Below are positions 1 through 12,512 of a stretch of 64,000 bases of DNA, piece by piece. Both the position numbers and the translations under genes were made by a program. Position 1 is the stretch's first letter. The number at the start of each line of letters is the position of its first letter. The stretch covers positions 153,904 through 217,903 of the forward strand of contig CAJNDS010002253.1 in NCBI GenBank assembly GCA_905221605.1, read 5' to 3'. The notes under the pieces are model-generated. The model worked only from the letters and a program-made list of their open reading frames with translations, did no database searches and was not told the origin of the DNA. This stretch comes from Symbiodinium natans. Lineage: Eukaryota; Sar; Dinophyceae; Suessiales; Symbiodiniaceae.

Positions 1-432
1 CTCTCTCTCTCTCTATGCCAGCATCTCTTTTCTGCGCTCTGCACTCCACTCTGCTTTGTGCTGCCACCCACTGCTACAGAGCTCATGAGCTGGCACCGGC
101 GCCTCGAGGCTCCGTGCCTCGCAGCGCAACACTGGTTGACAACGCAGAGGGGGACCGGAAAACGGAAAATGCCGAGAGAATGAGGAACACGGAATAACAC
201 AGATCATGGGCAAACAGGCACCGGGCCTTAGGCTGCGAAGGCAGCGGGGCCAGGAGATCCGTTATCTCCTCGCCGTGCACCTCCAGGAACGAGCACCAGA
301 CCTGCAGTCAGGCCGTGCTCAATGTGTCGCCCAAGGACTGGCAAGCTGAGAGATGCACCCGAGCAGGCTGACCAATCCCAGAGAAATGTCGAAAAACTTC
401 CAGAGTTGCATGCCTCAGAAATCTTCCATTAG

Positions 433-462
433 GCTTCCATGAGGGCTTCCATGAGGGCTTCC
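433..462. repeat. 12-bp tandem repeat, 2.5 copies
   Basis: Two full copies and a half of the unit gcttccatgagg are read directly. No function is suggested. Confidence 0.8.
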
Positions 463-823
463 CGCATCTCGGTCGGCTCAAGAGCGCAAAGGGGGGGCTC
501 AAAAACTTCCACATCCGGGCTTCGCGCGGAATGAGCCCTGGATCCGTTCCTGAAGATGGTGCTTCGATGTGCTTCGTCGGGCCCAACACATCTCAACACG
601 CAACAGGTCGCAACGGCAGGCCCCGCAGGCACCAGGCATTGCAAACGCTGTTTTAGGTCTGGTGCCGTATCCCAGCATCGTGTGGCCTCGGAACCGGCAC
701 ATATTCGGTTCGAACATCCCTTGGAGGACTTGAGTTGAGGTGCCAGCTCTTCCCACTGGATGGTGGGCCACACAGGACGACTGCAGCACTCGCCCCTCGC
801 ATCACCTGCACACATCACAAAAG

Positions 824-863
824 CCGACTCATAAAATGGGGATCCGACTCATAAAATGGGGAG
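824..863. repeat. 20-bp tandem duplication
   Basis: Two adjacent copies of a unit beginning ccgactcataaaatgggg, differing only at the last base (T at 843, G at 863). It looks like a recent local duplication. Confidence 0.85.
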
Positions 864-2293
864 ACGCTCAGGGGAGGGTTTTTCAACGTCCCCTCATCTA
901 TCGGAGGCCGTCCCTGCCTCCTGCACGGTTTTTTGGAGGAATTCCTTGTACACGAATGCCTGGCAGAAGTGCTGCTTTACAATCATTGTCACTCACTTCA
1001 CACACGGTCGTCACACTTTGACCCATCTAATTCGCATTACTTGTGTGTCAAGTTGGGCAGTGAAAGCCTGAGTTTGCTGGTCGGTGAAAACGAGGTGAGA
1101 TGGGAAAAAGATGCCATCGTGCACCTGAGAGAAGGCTCTGAGGAGCATATCAGAAATCTCAACAGCTGCAATCAGCATGCTCTTCAAAGACTGGCCTCTG
1201 AGCGGAGTTCAACTGCTGCGGGTGCCTTTGCTGAACACATCGTGCAGCACACATGCCGGTTCAGTGCTGCAAATGAGTCATTTCAAGCGAGTCACTGATG
1301 CGTGTCTGGAGGAGGTTGATGGCACCCTGAGATTCGTAAGCCCAACCTGTCGGAGTGCTCGACTCAGTCAGCAACCCAAGAGCAAAGAGCCAAGACGTGG
1401 GCATACATGTGTTAGGGTATTGGATGCTTCTTCGGGCTCGACATGCCTCTCAGTTCTTTTCCTGTGGCTATGCATCTCCCCATCTCTTGCCATTGCTTTT
1501 CACCACATAGAGCTGAACCGCCTTTGACTGCCGTTTACAGCAACTCTGGGTCTGTAAGCGGGTCCTCTGGTAGTATACGTATATATCTATCTATCTATCT
1601 AGTTTTTGGTGCTTGTACTTACATATTTGAGATGCAGCACGGCCCATCCTCGTCGCGCAACAGAGGCCGTATCCTGACACCCACAAGGGGGCTCAGGGAC
1701 CTCATGTCACCAGAAGATGGAAAGCCTATGAAAGCCTGTGTTCTTAGACGTACCAAGGCGGCGACGCTGCCGATTCCTCGTGGGCCATGCTGCGCTCACC
1801 CTTCTTTGAGTTGATTCAGAGGTATTGTAGGTCTAGAACCAGGACTCATATCTGCATTGCCTCGTTGATGTGTGAAGTGCGGAGCATGATTGACAGGACT
1901 TGGCAGATGCAGACTCGCGAAACCATTGGGCCAACCTTGCGGCACCAAGGGACATCAGGATGGACTCAGGCATCAAGCTGCCGGACACGTTCATAAGGCA
2001 GACTCAATGCAACCGCGAGTGCGGTGTGGCTCCCCCTTCTTCTTTTGGCATCCGACTCAGACCGTCTGACCGTCTCAGGCGCACAGCACACAGACACCAC
2101 CTGGCAGGAGCATGTGGTCGAGACGTGGGCCAATCTATGGGCGACGAAGGTAACGAATTGGGGAGCAGAAGCTGCAAGGGCAACCAAATCGCATGAGCGC
2201 GCTGCGTGGTTTCGTGTCTACAGTATACAGCCTTTGAAGTTTGGATGGTGTGGATGGCGTGGTTTCAAGACAGCAAATGGGCATCGCAAGACA

Positions 2294-3216
2294 GCCTGCA
2301 GCTTTGATCTTCTCCTCTGCCTCCTTGGTGAAGTAGCGTGCCTGGGCGTCTGGCCATGGCCCACCGAGTCTGACGCTTCGCCACGCTCTGCTCCACATGC
2401 TGCACTCTCACAGATGCCGCTGTCGTGCCTTCACGATCATGGGCTGCTCGGGCAGCTGGCCCTTTCCCAGCACCTTCATGTACCCTGCCTGTCAAAGTCT
2501 TCGCAGAGACATGCTGGCACATGGTGGTACATTGCGCCGCAGCGCCTTCATGACGTCGATAACGGGAGCTTTGTCCGTCTTGTCCTCCCCCGGCCAATAT
2601 GCTGCAAGGGGGGCTCTTGTGGTCTGTTGGTCACATTTCTATCCTTGTAGAACAGTCGCGTCTGCTCAGAAACCAAGGACCACAGGCGCTCCACGTTGAT
2701 GGTTGGGATGACCTCGAACACGCACCACTGATCACAACTGATCACAACGCTCAAAAGGCACAAGGTCACAAGGCCTTGCCGTGCTTGATGAGGTGAAAGT
2801 TACGCATCCCCACCTGAGGAGAAGCTGACGAGACATCTGCTGCCTTAATGATGCTCCTGCTTGAGATGCCTTTCCGAAGTAACCTGGGTGGTACTTGTCG
2901 AAGTTGATGCGATGGTGGTGCCTCATGCAGCTCTCTCCTTCCAAGAAGTGGCCTTGGCCTGCATCCTGATGAACATGCTCGGACAGGTAGGTTCCAAGGA
3001 TCTCACTGGCCACCAGAATTTCCGCAGCCACCGGGATGCTTTCGGTGCTTGCCGATACGTCCGTGACCTGTTGCAGCACATAGGGCTTCAGGACTTCCCT
3101 CCAAACTGCATATCGTTTTGCCATCTCTTAGCAACGGCACATCACCATGCGCTTAGGGCCGAACCCCTCTTGCGGTGGGCGTGCATCTTGCGGCTTTTCT
3201 TGAACCTGGTGGTCAT
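2294..3216 (-). CDS. RPL27A: 60S ribosomal protein L27a (uL15), split into about eight exons
   Basis: Component of the large cytosolic ribosomal subunit. Exons read on the minus strand: about 3187-3216 (start, [10 protein letters not shown]), 3007-3067 ([14 protein letters not shown]), 2870-2921 ([17 protein letters not shown]), 2775-2813 ([13 protein letters not shown]), 2644-2712 ([17 protein letters not shown]), 2546-2584 ([13 protein letters not shown]), 2429-2484 ([18 protein letters not shown]) and 2294-2341 ([16 protein letters not shown]). These follow the conserved eukaryotic L27a order from near the start to near the end. Introns are short; donors are GT, GC or GA and acceptors AG|G, typical of dinoflagellates. 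The piece joining exons 1 and 2 (normally RGHVS) and the last few residues were not placed. A normally conserved Arg in GGRGNAGG reads Cys here (GGCGNSGG), so a decaying copy is possible. Confidence 0.9.
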
Positions 3217-5044
3217 GGTGCCTCAGCTGTGTCACCAAGTCGCTAAGCTGAAAGCTCGAGTGGCGCAGGATCCCACAATCCCTGTCTCTCCCGTAAACTT
3301 CTCGCCCCTAAACTTTTCTGTTCTCTAGGTTCTTGGACCATAAGGTCGGCACAGAGTTCAGTTGCGGCTTCCACAATTCTGGATGCCCTGGACGCCCTCC
3401 CTTGAGCCGAAGCGCATAAGAATAGATACCACATGTACAACATGACACCGCATGTATGGACGAGGAGGCTAGGCTTAAACTTCTTGGACGAGGAGGCTAG
3501 ACTTAAATTTCTTAAATATCCCCCCAAGCCAGGGCAACTCCTCTTGCAATCATTATGGCAATGAGCGGCAACTTGCTGAGAAGCTATTCAGTTCTTGCTC
3601 TGCCTGCCTTGATAACCCGATGACCTCAGACCCTTGAGGAGAACATTCAGGTGCTACACGACGTAAGATTTAGAGTAGGACAGCCAGCAAGAATGTCGCG
3701 CTTTCTTCCCCCAGCGGCCATGCGCAGATGCAAGAGAAAACATGCTTGGAAAACACGTGAGAATCATTATGGTTGGGCCTATGTACAGTCCAGGGATCAG
3801 GGCGGCAAGTCACGCCCAAGGATCTTCCTCACGCTGCTTGATGTCTGTCCAAGTATCATCCCTGGTCCTGGCTAGCCTGTTCCTGTCACGTCAATGTCTA
3901 CCATACCCAACCATCCCAAGCCGGCCTGGTTTGGGCCAACACAGCATGGAGAGCTTCGACCTCCGATTGCAACTGCTGGCCATGCTGTACATCTCTGTGC
4001 CACGCCCCACTGCAAATGATCCCCACCTGTCCCGAAGCCTCGTGCCATGCGGTGAGTAAAGAGCAGTATGCCACCTGCCACAAAAAGACGGCGAAAAGCT
4101 TGCGAGAGGGAACTTAAGAGTTTGAAGACCCGGGGCGACCTTCAGGTCGCGTCCAGCATCGTCCTGCTCGCATGCTTTCAGCCTCGAGTGAGAAGCAAAC
4201 CATGAGGTCTTGGCCATGTTTGACCCCCATGGCCCGCAAATGCCCTGGGAAGCGCACAGGCGCAACAAAACAGTGCTGAGCTCTTGCCTGTGCAGTTCAC
4301 AGCAGATGACGCGATCCTGTACCACCGGCATTTAGCTCCCCCTCTCCCCAAAAGGCCTCACATAGGACATTAGACTTGCGCCTGGCAACGGTCGCGCATG
4401 CACATTCATGATGCCAAGAGCTCGGGCGGTTTAAGACTGGCGCGCAAGACCGCCCTTTCTGTGACGGCGAGAAGTGTTTTTAAAAAATGCCCGGGGCCTT
4501 GGTCTTCGCCAGTCGACAGCAAAGCGTTGCGCATCTGCTCCTCCTTAGGTCCCCGAGTGCCAAAGTACGACAGTGCAGTGCTCTTGTTGAGCACTGCTTT
4601 GCTTGCCTGATCGTTGCGGCCTTGTCCAAGCACCGAGGTCGCTGCTCGATTGTGAGCACCTCAGCTGCAGCTCCCCAGAACCGAGTCAGGGAACCATGAA
4701 GTCGACTGAAGGGAAGTTCTGCGCTGATGCATATCGCACAGCAGCCATGCGGCCCACTACCGCCCGGCAGTGCAACGATTCACAGTGATTTCGGATCATG
4801 GGGTTTTGCGAACTGGCTCTCCGTACTCGGATCAGCCCTGTCTGATTCAGATCCACGACTGCGATTCAGTGCAGATGCAGGGAGGGCTTCCTGGATCAGC
4901 AGCCGTACGATTCAGATCACGGCTTTTAGGGATTGTTTCTAAGCCACGCGCTCTTCAGGAAATAGCGGAGGCTTGTCAGGCGCTACGCTGACCCCTAAAA
5001 ACCCTAAACCCAGCACAAAACTTGCTCCGAGCTGTTTTCCGCCA

Positions 5045-5327
5045 CGGTCGCTGCCTCCTTTTTTGGTTTAGGGCTTAGGTCTTCCCAGTCGTTGAAGAAT
5101 AGTGGTATTCATAAGAGAACTCAAGATCATCAGTTGTTCTTCGGTTGCGGTGCTTAGGGCTCAGGACTCGGGGGCCGAAATCTGGGTGAGCAAATCCGCC
5201 CCTTCCAGGTGTCGGCCCCGAACCCTGAACCCTCAGCACCGAAACCGAAGAACAACTGATGATCTTGAGTAGTCTGCAATGGCTGGAAAGACCTAAGCCC
5301 TAAACCCTAAACGGAGGCAACGACCTA
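5045..5327. repeat. Interrupted inverted repeat with telomere-like motifs
   Basis: The left arm 5119-5176 (aagatcatcagttgttcttc and following) is mirrored by 5214-5270 with a spacer of about 37 bp. An outer pair, 5045-5093 and 5278-5327, matches again and contains tttagggcttaggtctt on one side and its complement on the other. The arms are imperfect, and unpaired sequence lies between the inner and outer blocks on the left. This is a fold-back structure, possibly a MITE-like element or two inverted copies of a dispersed repeat. No coding capacity. Confidence 0.75.
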
Positions 5328-6194
5328 CGACTGCAACACGGAGCTAAAACCCTAGGCCCCAGACCGTAATCCCCAAACCCTAAACCCTGAACCCTAAATC
5401 CTCCATGTGAAACCTGTCGGGTTACGTGAATGAAAACCTTGATTCTCTTGGCGCTGTCCGGGATTCTAAACGTGCCACTTGGCTGAGCTGACTCAAACGC
5501 AGGCTTGATTTAAAGGGGCTATCCGATTGGGCGAGCTGATTCAAGGCACCGCTGACCCGTTACCTGCACCTTCGGCTACCGCCCACTCAGACCCTAGAGC
5601 ACCTTGCTAATCTTCACGCATCTTCCCCGCCTGCCGTGCCCGCCGCCCCAGCCGCGCCGGCTGCGCTCGCCGGCTCAGGGTCCTGTTGCACTTCCATGCC
5701 AAGGAGGTCCAGGAAGGTTGCGAAGGCCCCCAAAAAGAACCCAAAAAGATCGATGTGCCTGGGAAGCGACCTCGCTGCCTCCAGGGATTCTGAAGCCAAG
5801 CCGCAACACGCGAAGAAGCGCGAGATGCGATGTCCTAAACTGTCCTGCTTGGCAGTGGCCTGTCGTGGGCAGCTCGGTGGAGGTCAGCCTGGGGAAGTGC
5901 AAATAGATGAAAGAGAAATTTTAAAAAAATGGCAGAGCTCAAAAGATGAATGCAAGGGAAGGCTACGGAAGACTATAGAAGATGGATCTGCCGAGTCTCC
6001 CCTGCCTCGAGATGGCAACCTCACACAGAAGTGATGCAGCTTTGGCATCGCCAGCCCAGGCTGGCCGACCTGTCCATGCCATCCATGACACCTCTTGTCG
6101 CATTTGTCGTGAGCCAGATGCTCCTCTCCCAGACTCGGCCCTAGTGGGCAAGACGTGCCTTTGTGCACAATGCGACGAGCGGCCTTGGTGACAG

Positions 6195-6246
6195 GCAGGA
6201 CATGGCAGGACATGGCAGGACATGGCAGGACATGGCAGGACACGCC
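6195..6246. repeat. 10-bp tandem repeat
   Basis: Several adjacent copies of the decamer catggcagga follow a ggcagga start. It is a simple minisatellite; the flanking sequence is not recognised. Confidence 0.85.
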
Positions 6247-7066
6247 ATCTTACAACCAAATTGTGAAGTCGGAGAACCTTCGCTTCCAGCAGCCTTGCCG
6301 AAACGCCGACTGCCTGGCATTAACAGCAACACCTCGGACGGCTCGTTACCCGTCGCTCTTCGGCCGCCTCGCTTCGCTCATGGCTCGCCGTCCACTGCTC
6401 CTTGGTTTCTCTACAAGAGTCTCAAGAATCTCAAATTGTTCCTCTTCTTCTTCCTGCAAAGATCCGTTTCTGGTCCCAGCGTCGAGGGAATGCTGGCAAT
6501 GAGTCATAGCCAATCGCTGGAGACGCGTGTCGTTGCCAGCAGTGCAGAAGTAGACCTTCGGGTCAGGAACCTCTCCCATCGGCGACAGCCGTTGGCCTTT
6601 CTAAGTCTAAGGTTGTTCGCTTAAGGTTTGCTCTTTCGCAAATCTGGCTCTTCTCAGCGCTCCTTCTCCTCTTCGGGCTCAGGGTTTCGAGCTTCTACGA
6701 GTTTCTGTAGGGCTTGGAATGAGCTTCTCTGTTCTCAGAGCCTCTTGAAGGGCATGGTGTACCTTAGCTTACAAAAGGCTTGCAACCTGGTGTCCCTGTT
6801 TCATGCAGGTTCAGTGTCATTTGTAGGGTAAGTCTAGAGGTCTTGACTTTTGGCATTGCTTCTCTCAGGGAACACAAGGAGAATGACATTGAGGGCTCAT
6901 GCAAGGGAGACGCAAGGGGAACCACGAAGAGTCTCAGGCTCCAGCGAACGCAAGGCCTAGTGATGCAATGAATTGCGTGGCCACATCCAATTCTAAGGCT
7001 CTGGTTCCTCCCCTTCTCCAGTACAAACTGTGTGCAAAGCGACAGCACGTGCCTGAGCAGATTGTC

Positions 7067-9475
7067 TTAAACAACTGGCAGGGCAGGCCCTGCTTTTTTC
7101 TCGGCATCTCGGGACAGCTGCTGCTCAGTGGCAGTGCTGTCCCCGCCACAGGACGGATCACCCCAAGAGAGGACAGCGCCACTCTGGCGCAGCAAAGCAA
7201 ATGCAAACTTTGTTGCACATATTCCTTGGATCTCAGCTCTAGGACACTAGGATACATGCATCCAGACAACGGTAAACAGCAAACACCGGCCCGCGCCCAC
7301 CCGTGCATCTGCAGGTTTGAGTTACCTGGGGTTCCATGAGGTTGCTGGGCGGCAGGTTGGTACCGGGCTCCTGGTCCTGGTGCATGCAATCTGTTTGAAG
7401 CCGAAAGTTGCGCCATTCTAGCCAAGGATCTGTTTATATCTTTCACGCTTGGAAGCACATGAGGCGGAGCTTGAGCAATGTCACCCCACGTCACGATGCC
7501 ACCGTTATTTTTCACGGCCGCGAAGGATACCTTACCGGGGCTAGCTGCAGCACAAAAGCAAGGCGCAAGAACGGAAGCAACAGCACAACTTCAAGGCATT
7601 TCTGTGCCCGGGGCATTGTTGGCATGGAGCTCCACAACACCAGCTGACAGAAGATCGGCAAGGGCAGCTGTGTTAGCTCCATGTCTGGGATCACCCCAGG
7701 CGACGACACTACCATCCTCCCTCAGTGCAGCAAAAGCAGCACGAGTTGCGCAGAGCTGCTTTATGCCGCTCAGTTCAGGAGAATTGCCACCGCAGAGAGA
7801 GTCTCCCCAGCAAACCACCGTACCGCCATCCTTCAGCGCAGCAAATGCCCCTCGCGTGCTGCAGAGCTCAATGACACCATGTGAAAGGTCTTTCCGCACT
7901 GTCTGGCTGTTGCCTCCGGAAGTGTCGTCGCCCCAAGTCACCACGTCACCACCGCAACGAATTGCGGCGAAGGCATCGTCTGTAGAACAAATGCTGCGAA
8001 CTCCTCCTTCCAAAGACTCTAGCACAGCGGAGCTGTCCCCGCCGGAGTCTGGATCGCCCCAGGTGATTACGGAGCCATCATCCCGCAGAGCTGCGAACGC
8101 GCTGGGATTGGAGAAGACCGTGCAGACGGGGGCAGAGTTGATCTCCACAAAATCTTCCTGCACGCTGCTTGAATCACCTCCAGCATGTGGGTCGCCCCAG
8201 GTGACGACAGAGCCATTTGTTTTCACAGCGGCGAATGCGCTTCGGTTTGCCCAAACACGCTTCACATCTTTGGTGAGCCTGTGTACCACCGATCCTGCAT
8301 CCTGAGAATGAACATGTAATCAAAGTCACATGCAGTCACGGTCACAGAAAAGTCACATAGCCTGTGCGCCCTGGTACAACATTTGACGACAAGCACAGCA
8401 ATGCATAATGTTCACTTCTCGCGCCCTCAAGTGAAGCCATTCACGGATCTTCTGCATCCTCAATGCATCCATGCATCCCCTCCATGGGCAGCACTGCCCC
8501 AAGCAACCACCGAGCCATCTTGCTTTAAAGCTGCAAAGGCGGAGTCGGTTGCAGTGAGACCTGTCACCTCAGCTTCCGTCTTGGAAACAGGGCCCCTGTG
8601 GCAGAAGTCTCCAGAAATCAGTGGATCATTGCATGAGTAGTTCCAGCTCAGCATTTGCTTGTTGCGTTGTTCAGATTCGTCGAACCTTGCTTGGATGCCT
8701 GCGGGCCTACTGCTTCAAGCTAACCTACGCAGAAAATGAGGGTTGAAGAAGGCCTGCCTTCACTGCTGCAGGTGCTGGGCGAATCGAAAACAACAGTAGG
8801 GCCAGCAATGGCACGTTGCTCGGGGAACCTACTCCCAGCCTACGCGGAGAAAACGCAAATCAAATTGGTTTCACGCCGCTCTACTTTAATTCTGTCGGGC
8901 TGCAACAACCTGTCTTGCTTCGTGACCGCAAACCTACCAATAATACACGGATCTACCCGGGTTCCTGCTGCTGCATATCGAGCCCTGCGCGCCAGCTACG
9001 ACTGAAAACGGCTACACGGAGATAAGACCATGCTACACCAAAAAAGGGCTACACAAAAGCCAACAAGAATGCTGCTCAGCTGAGCAGCTCCACTTTGGAG
9101 AGAGTCCCGCACGGAGCGACTATCCCCTCCGTAGTCAGCATGGCCCCAGGTGATGACAGAACCGTCGTGCTTCAAGGCAGCAAAAGCCGCTGCCGATGGG
9201 CACAGGGACTTAATGCCCTCCTCCACCTGGTGTCTGACTCTCCCACCTCAAGAAGAAACAGCCATGCTGCAAATGCATGCATGCTCAAAGCGAAACTCTT
9301 TCTTAGACTCCCTCAAGATTTCTCTGCCCTCTGAAACTGAAAAGCTGTGTTTTGCCACTGTGGTTTCAAGGGGCTGTCTCCCCCAAACTGCGCATCTCCC
9401 CAGCAGACCGCTGCGCCCCAGGATGTGAGAGCTGCAAACGCGCGGTGGTTGGCCACGAGATCGACAGCCATCAGC
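7067..9475 (-). CDS. RCC1-repeat (HERC-like) protein, multi-exon
   Basis: Beta-propeller protein of the RCC1/HERC type, a family used as protein-interaction scaffolds; partner unknown. The repeat reads AFAALREDGSVVxWGDxxxGGxS. Exon-like blocks on the minus strand: about 9370-9475, 9080-9225, 8478-8595, 7615-8301 (five consecutive repeats), about 7440-7530 and 7067-7238 (ends at TAA 7067-7069). That gives about ten repeats. Visible junctions: acceptor ttctcag before 8301, gccacag before 8595, ctag before 7238; the 8302-8477 intron begins with GATGCA, which recurs at the start of the next exon. The N-terminal end is not located; sequence near 9670-9800 (CESDGSVLFC) may be a further diverged repeat. 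No HECT domain is visible, so this is not shown to be a ubiquitin ligase. Confidence 0.8.
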
Positions 9476-9504
9476 GAGCGTTGGTGCCACAAGGCACAGC
9501 TCAC

Positions 9505-12060
9505 AGCTCACAGCTCAACATTCGTATTGCATATCAACCGGATCATACCGTTGGTATCACAACGTATCTCCTGCGGTTCAGGACAGCATGCAGAGGACAT
9601 ACGCAGCCTTCATGTAAAGCATGCGAACTACGAGGACGCCTTGCAAAGCAAGCAGCATCTCTTCCAGCTCTACAACGTTTTCGGACATTGTAAGGCTCCG
9701 GCAAAGATGCACAGAACAGCACGGAACCGTCGCTTTCGCAGACCGAAAACATGCGGCCGCCTGGCAGGGTGAACCCACATGCCGCCAGGTGAAGAGCCCT
9801 GTCATCCGAAGGGCAAGGACGCACACTTTCAGGCCCACCCCATCCCCCACACCCCAATCTCTCCACGTGTAGAGGGGCTTTCGTGCCTAATGTGACTGAC
9901 CAAAGCGCCTGATGCAATCGCTCCATCGCTTCTTTCACAATCTCCTCCTTTGCCGCTTCCTTGGCACCTCAGATGCAAAGTCAGAATGATAGACAGAATG
10001 TCACTGAATGATATGCAGGAGCGATTTCACCCTACAAGCCTCACCAAGAGATCACGGACATCACTGAGCAGTCAGCTTTGGCCCAACTTTGCTTCGGCCG
10101 TCTGCAAACAGACACGCTGCTGCTTTCTCAATACGCGTTCCGGCGAGCCATCCGGTTCTACAATAGGATGCTCGTCCTGCAAGATATCCAGCGTGCTGAC
10201 GAGTATTGCCTCCTGTCCGTGGGCGGAATGAAACACAACTGATGCCAGTGCCACTCCGCGAAAGCTGGCAAGCTTGGAAAAGACCGTAAAGAATCTAAAG
10301 ACCCTACAGACCCTAAAGACTCTAAAGACCCTAAAGACTCTAAAAGACGGTCACTTGACATCACTGTGTCCTCACCGAGCCGGCTGCAGGCGTTGAGTGG
10401 GGAGGGGGCCTTCGCAAGCCTCACCAGAGCCTGGCCTTGCGTCACGCAGTCAAACGTCATTGAAACGTTGGCAAACCGGCGGTAGGAAGATGTACGAGTT
10501 TTCGGACCTCACACTCGAGCACCATTTGGTTTAGGGCAGCGGCGGAAGAGCACCTTCCCCAGCAAAACCTGTCTAAGGCCGTGCTCTCGGCAAGCAAGCG
10601 CCCCAGTCTACCACTCGGACGACATGCCACACAGTCAAAGCAATAACAGTAGAGGCTCCAGTGCGCACCTGCCCCTCCGAACGAGTTGACAGCTCCTGCA
10701 CCAGGCCTTTGAGGCCCCAAGCGGCTAACTGCAACCGCAAGTCCCGGTCTCAAGAGAAAGACGAAAGTAGTCTCATCTCACTTCTCCCTCTGCTCTCCTC
10801 CTCGGCCAGCTGCTCGAGGCGGCTCTCCTTGGCTCTTCAGAAGGCTGAGCGTTAATGCTCCTTAATACTTCTTTTGCTTTGCTTCTCAAATAAGGCCAAG
10901 CGTTTGGGGCCGGCACCGTGCTGTCAAGAGCACTCAGGGCTTTTTGAAGCTGTTGCACCACCTGCCATCATCTGCTTAGCAGCTCGCCGGACCGGACATG
11001 TGCGGCGGGCAGAGGACACATCAGCAAGAGGCCGCAAGGACTTCACAGAGGAGGAACACAAGGGGGGCCGCAGCCGCACCTGCTGCAGCGCAGACTCTTC
11101 CGAGGACGCAGCTGCAGACAGACCACCGAGAAGGCCAGGGTCCTGACTAGAGGCGTTCTGAACTTAAGGCCTTAAGGCCCCTGATCGCCGGTTGACCAGG
11201 CCTTGTCTAGGAAGTGGCAATCTGTCGAACGGGTTGTTGAAGCAGCCTGGCAAGACCCGTTGTCACCACGCGTGTTCGGTCGCCAAGCCAATTGCCTGCG
11301 GCACCGCCATACGTAGCTGCAATCTGCAAAGCCTGGTGAAGGTCTGGTAAAGTAGAGTTCCAGGACATGCCCAGCAAACTTCGTGAAGCGCTGGGCTACG
11401 GACCAGATTTGCAACTTGGCTGCTTCAACCTTGTCCTTGCTCGTTCTGAAGTCTATAGAAGACGAAACAGCTAACACCAGGAGACGACAAGAAACGAATT
11501 TGAAAGACGACAAGAACTGAACAAGACATATGAACACAGACGCTCTGTCTCAGACGTACCCTGCTAGTTCATAGTCATGCGGAGAAATGCGGCAAAGCCG
11601 ATGATGGGTCACCGCCGCATCGTTTACTCAAGTATGTTAGCTGAACTAATTAACCTCCCCCCAAAGACATCCCATAGCTTTGGCTGCTTGATGAGGTGGC
11701 TCAGCGTGACGGCCACTCATTGCGACTTAACTCCAGCATGAGCCTGAATGGTCCTTCGTTGCATTGAACAACTCGATGCCCTGCTTCGCGTGCGTCATCG
11801 CCTCGCTAAGCAAGGAGGCAGGGGCGAGGCAGGGGCCAGGCCAAGCTGCCTCGGTGTGATCTCACACATGCCAGCGGCCTTCGTAAAACGGCCAGTGCTC
11901 GCATAGAGTCGGCCCAACCTCCGCGCGGCTGCGCAGTCGCATGCTCTCGGCCAAGAGAGAAGAATCAACTTGGAACACGGGAAAGCGTCAATTTGGATCT
12001 CAAGTAGCCTCGAAACAGAGCAGCTCTAAACACTGGCCCAAGCACCACGTCTAGTTCTTT
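9505..12060. other. No recognised gene
   Basis: Open frames are short and show no family signature. Minus-strand 10773-10961 is mildly protein-like (QLQKALSALDSTV) but unassigned. The interval contains the decamer repeat at 10287-10350 and may include the missing 5' end of the RCC1-repeat gene. Confidence 0.4.
10287..10350. repeat. Decamer repeat related to agaccctaaa
   Basis: Alternating agaccctaaa and agactctaaa units with small variations, read directly. The unit resembles a telomere-type CCCTAAA motif with an inserted aga. Confidence 0.75.
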
Positions 12061-12077
12061 TTCGCGTTCATCGTGCT

Positions 12078-12225
12078 TAGGGCTTTGAGGGTTTAGGGAT
12101 CGTAGGGTTTAAAGTGTAGGGCTTTTAGCGTTTAGTGCTTTTGGGGCAGGGTTTAGGGCTTTCAGGGTTGAGGGCTTTTAGGGCTTAGGGCTTTAATGGC
12201 TTTAAGGGTTTAGGATCTTATTGCA
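12078..12225. repeat. Degenerate interstitial telomere-like repeat (TTTAGGG type)
   Basis: Repeated variants of ggcttttagggtttaggg are read along this stretch with many substitutions and spacings. The orientation is TTTAGGG on the plus strand. It is not a perfect array, so it is an old interstitial block or a promoter-associated telobox cluster rather than a chromosome end. Confidence 0.7.
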
Positions 12226-12512
12226 AACCAACGTTTTAGCGTTCTGTGGAATGAAACTTTTCTGCATTCCAAATTGACCCTTTCCCACTTTCCTCCGTTC
12301 CCTCCCCCAGCCCAACCACGCGCAGAGTCTCGGCAGCAGGCTTGCTGTATGCTCGAGCTAGCAGAGCGCGAACCTCACGCCGAGCTGCGAAACTTGCCAT
12401 GCGGACCACAAGTCAACTCGCCACCGACCTGAAGCTGGAGTTCTGCTGCCACCTGGCAAGGTCCACCCAATGCCCCGGCATTTTTGATATTTGAGCTGAA
12501 CCGACCCTCACC

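Larger units (their letters stand above)
1..2290. other. Host DNA without a recognised gene
   Basis: I see no ORF here with a recognisable domain, although several open frames of 60-210 codons exist on both strands; those overlapping 2024-2650 are antisense shadows of the RPL27A exons. The stretch begins with a short CT microsatellite, contains two small tandem duplications listed separately, and a short TATC run near 1587-1601. It could contain exons of a gene whose family I cannot recognise. Confidence 0.5.
3217..7066. other. Region between RPL27A and the RCC1 gene, no confident gene
   Basis: No recognised domain was found. Two minus-strand stretches look mildly protein-like and could be unassigned exons: 4406-4633 (75 codons) and about 6385-6450, where a ttgcag acceptor is followed by a Glu-rich frame (EEEEEQFEILETLVEK). 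Plus-strand 5636-6034 is open with a Lys/Arg-rich middle. Telomere-like CCCTAAA motifs cluster near 4990-5400. Confidence 0.4.
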
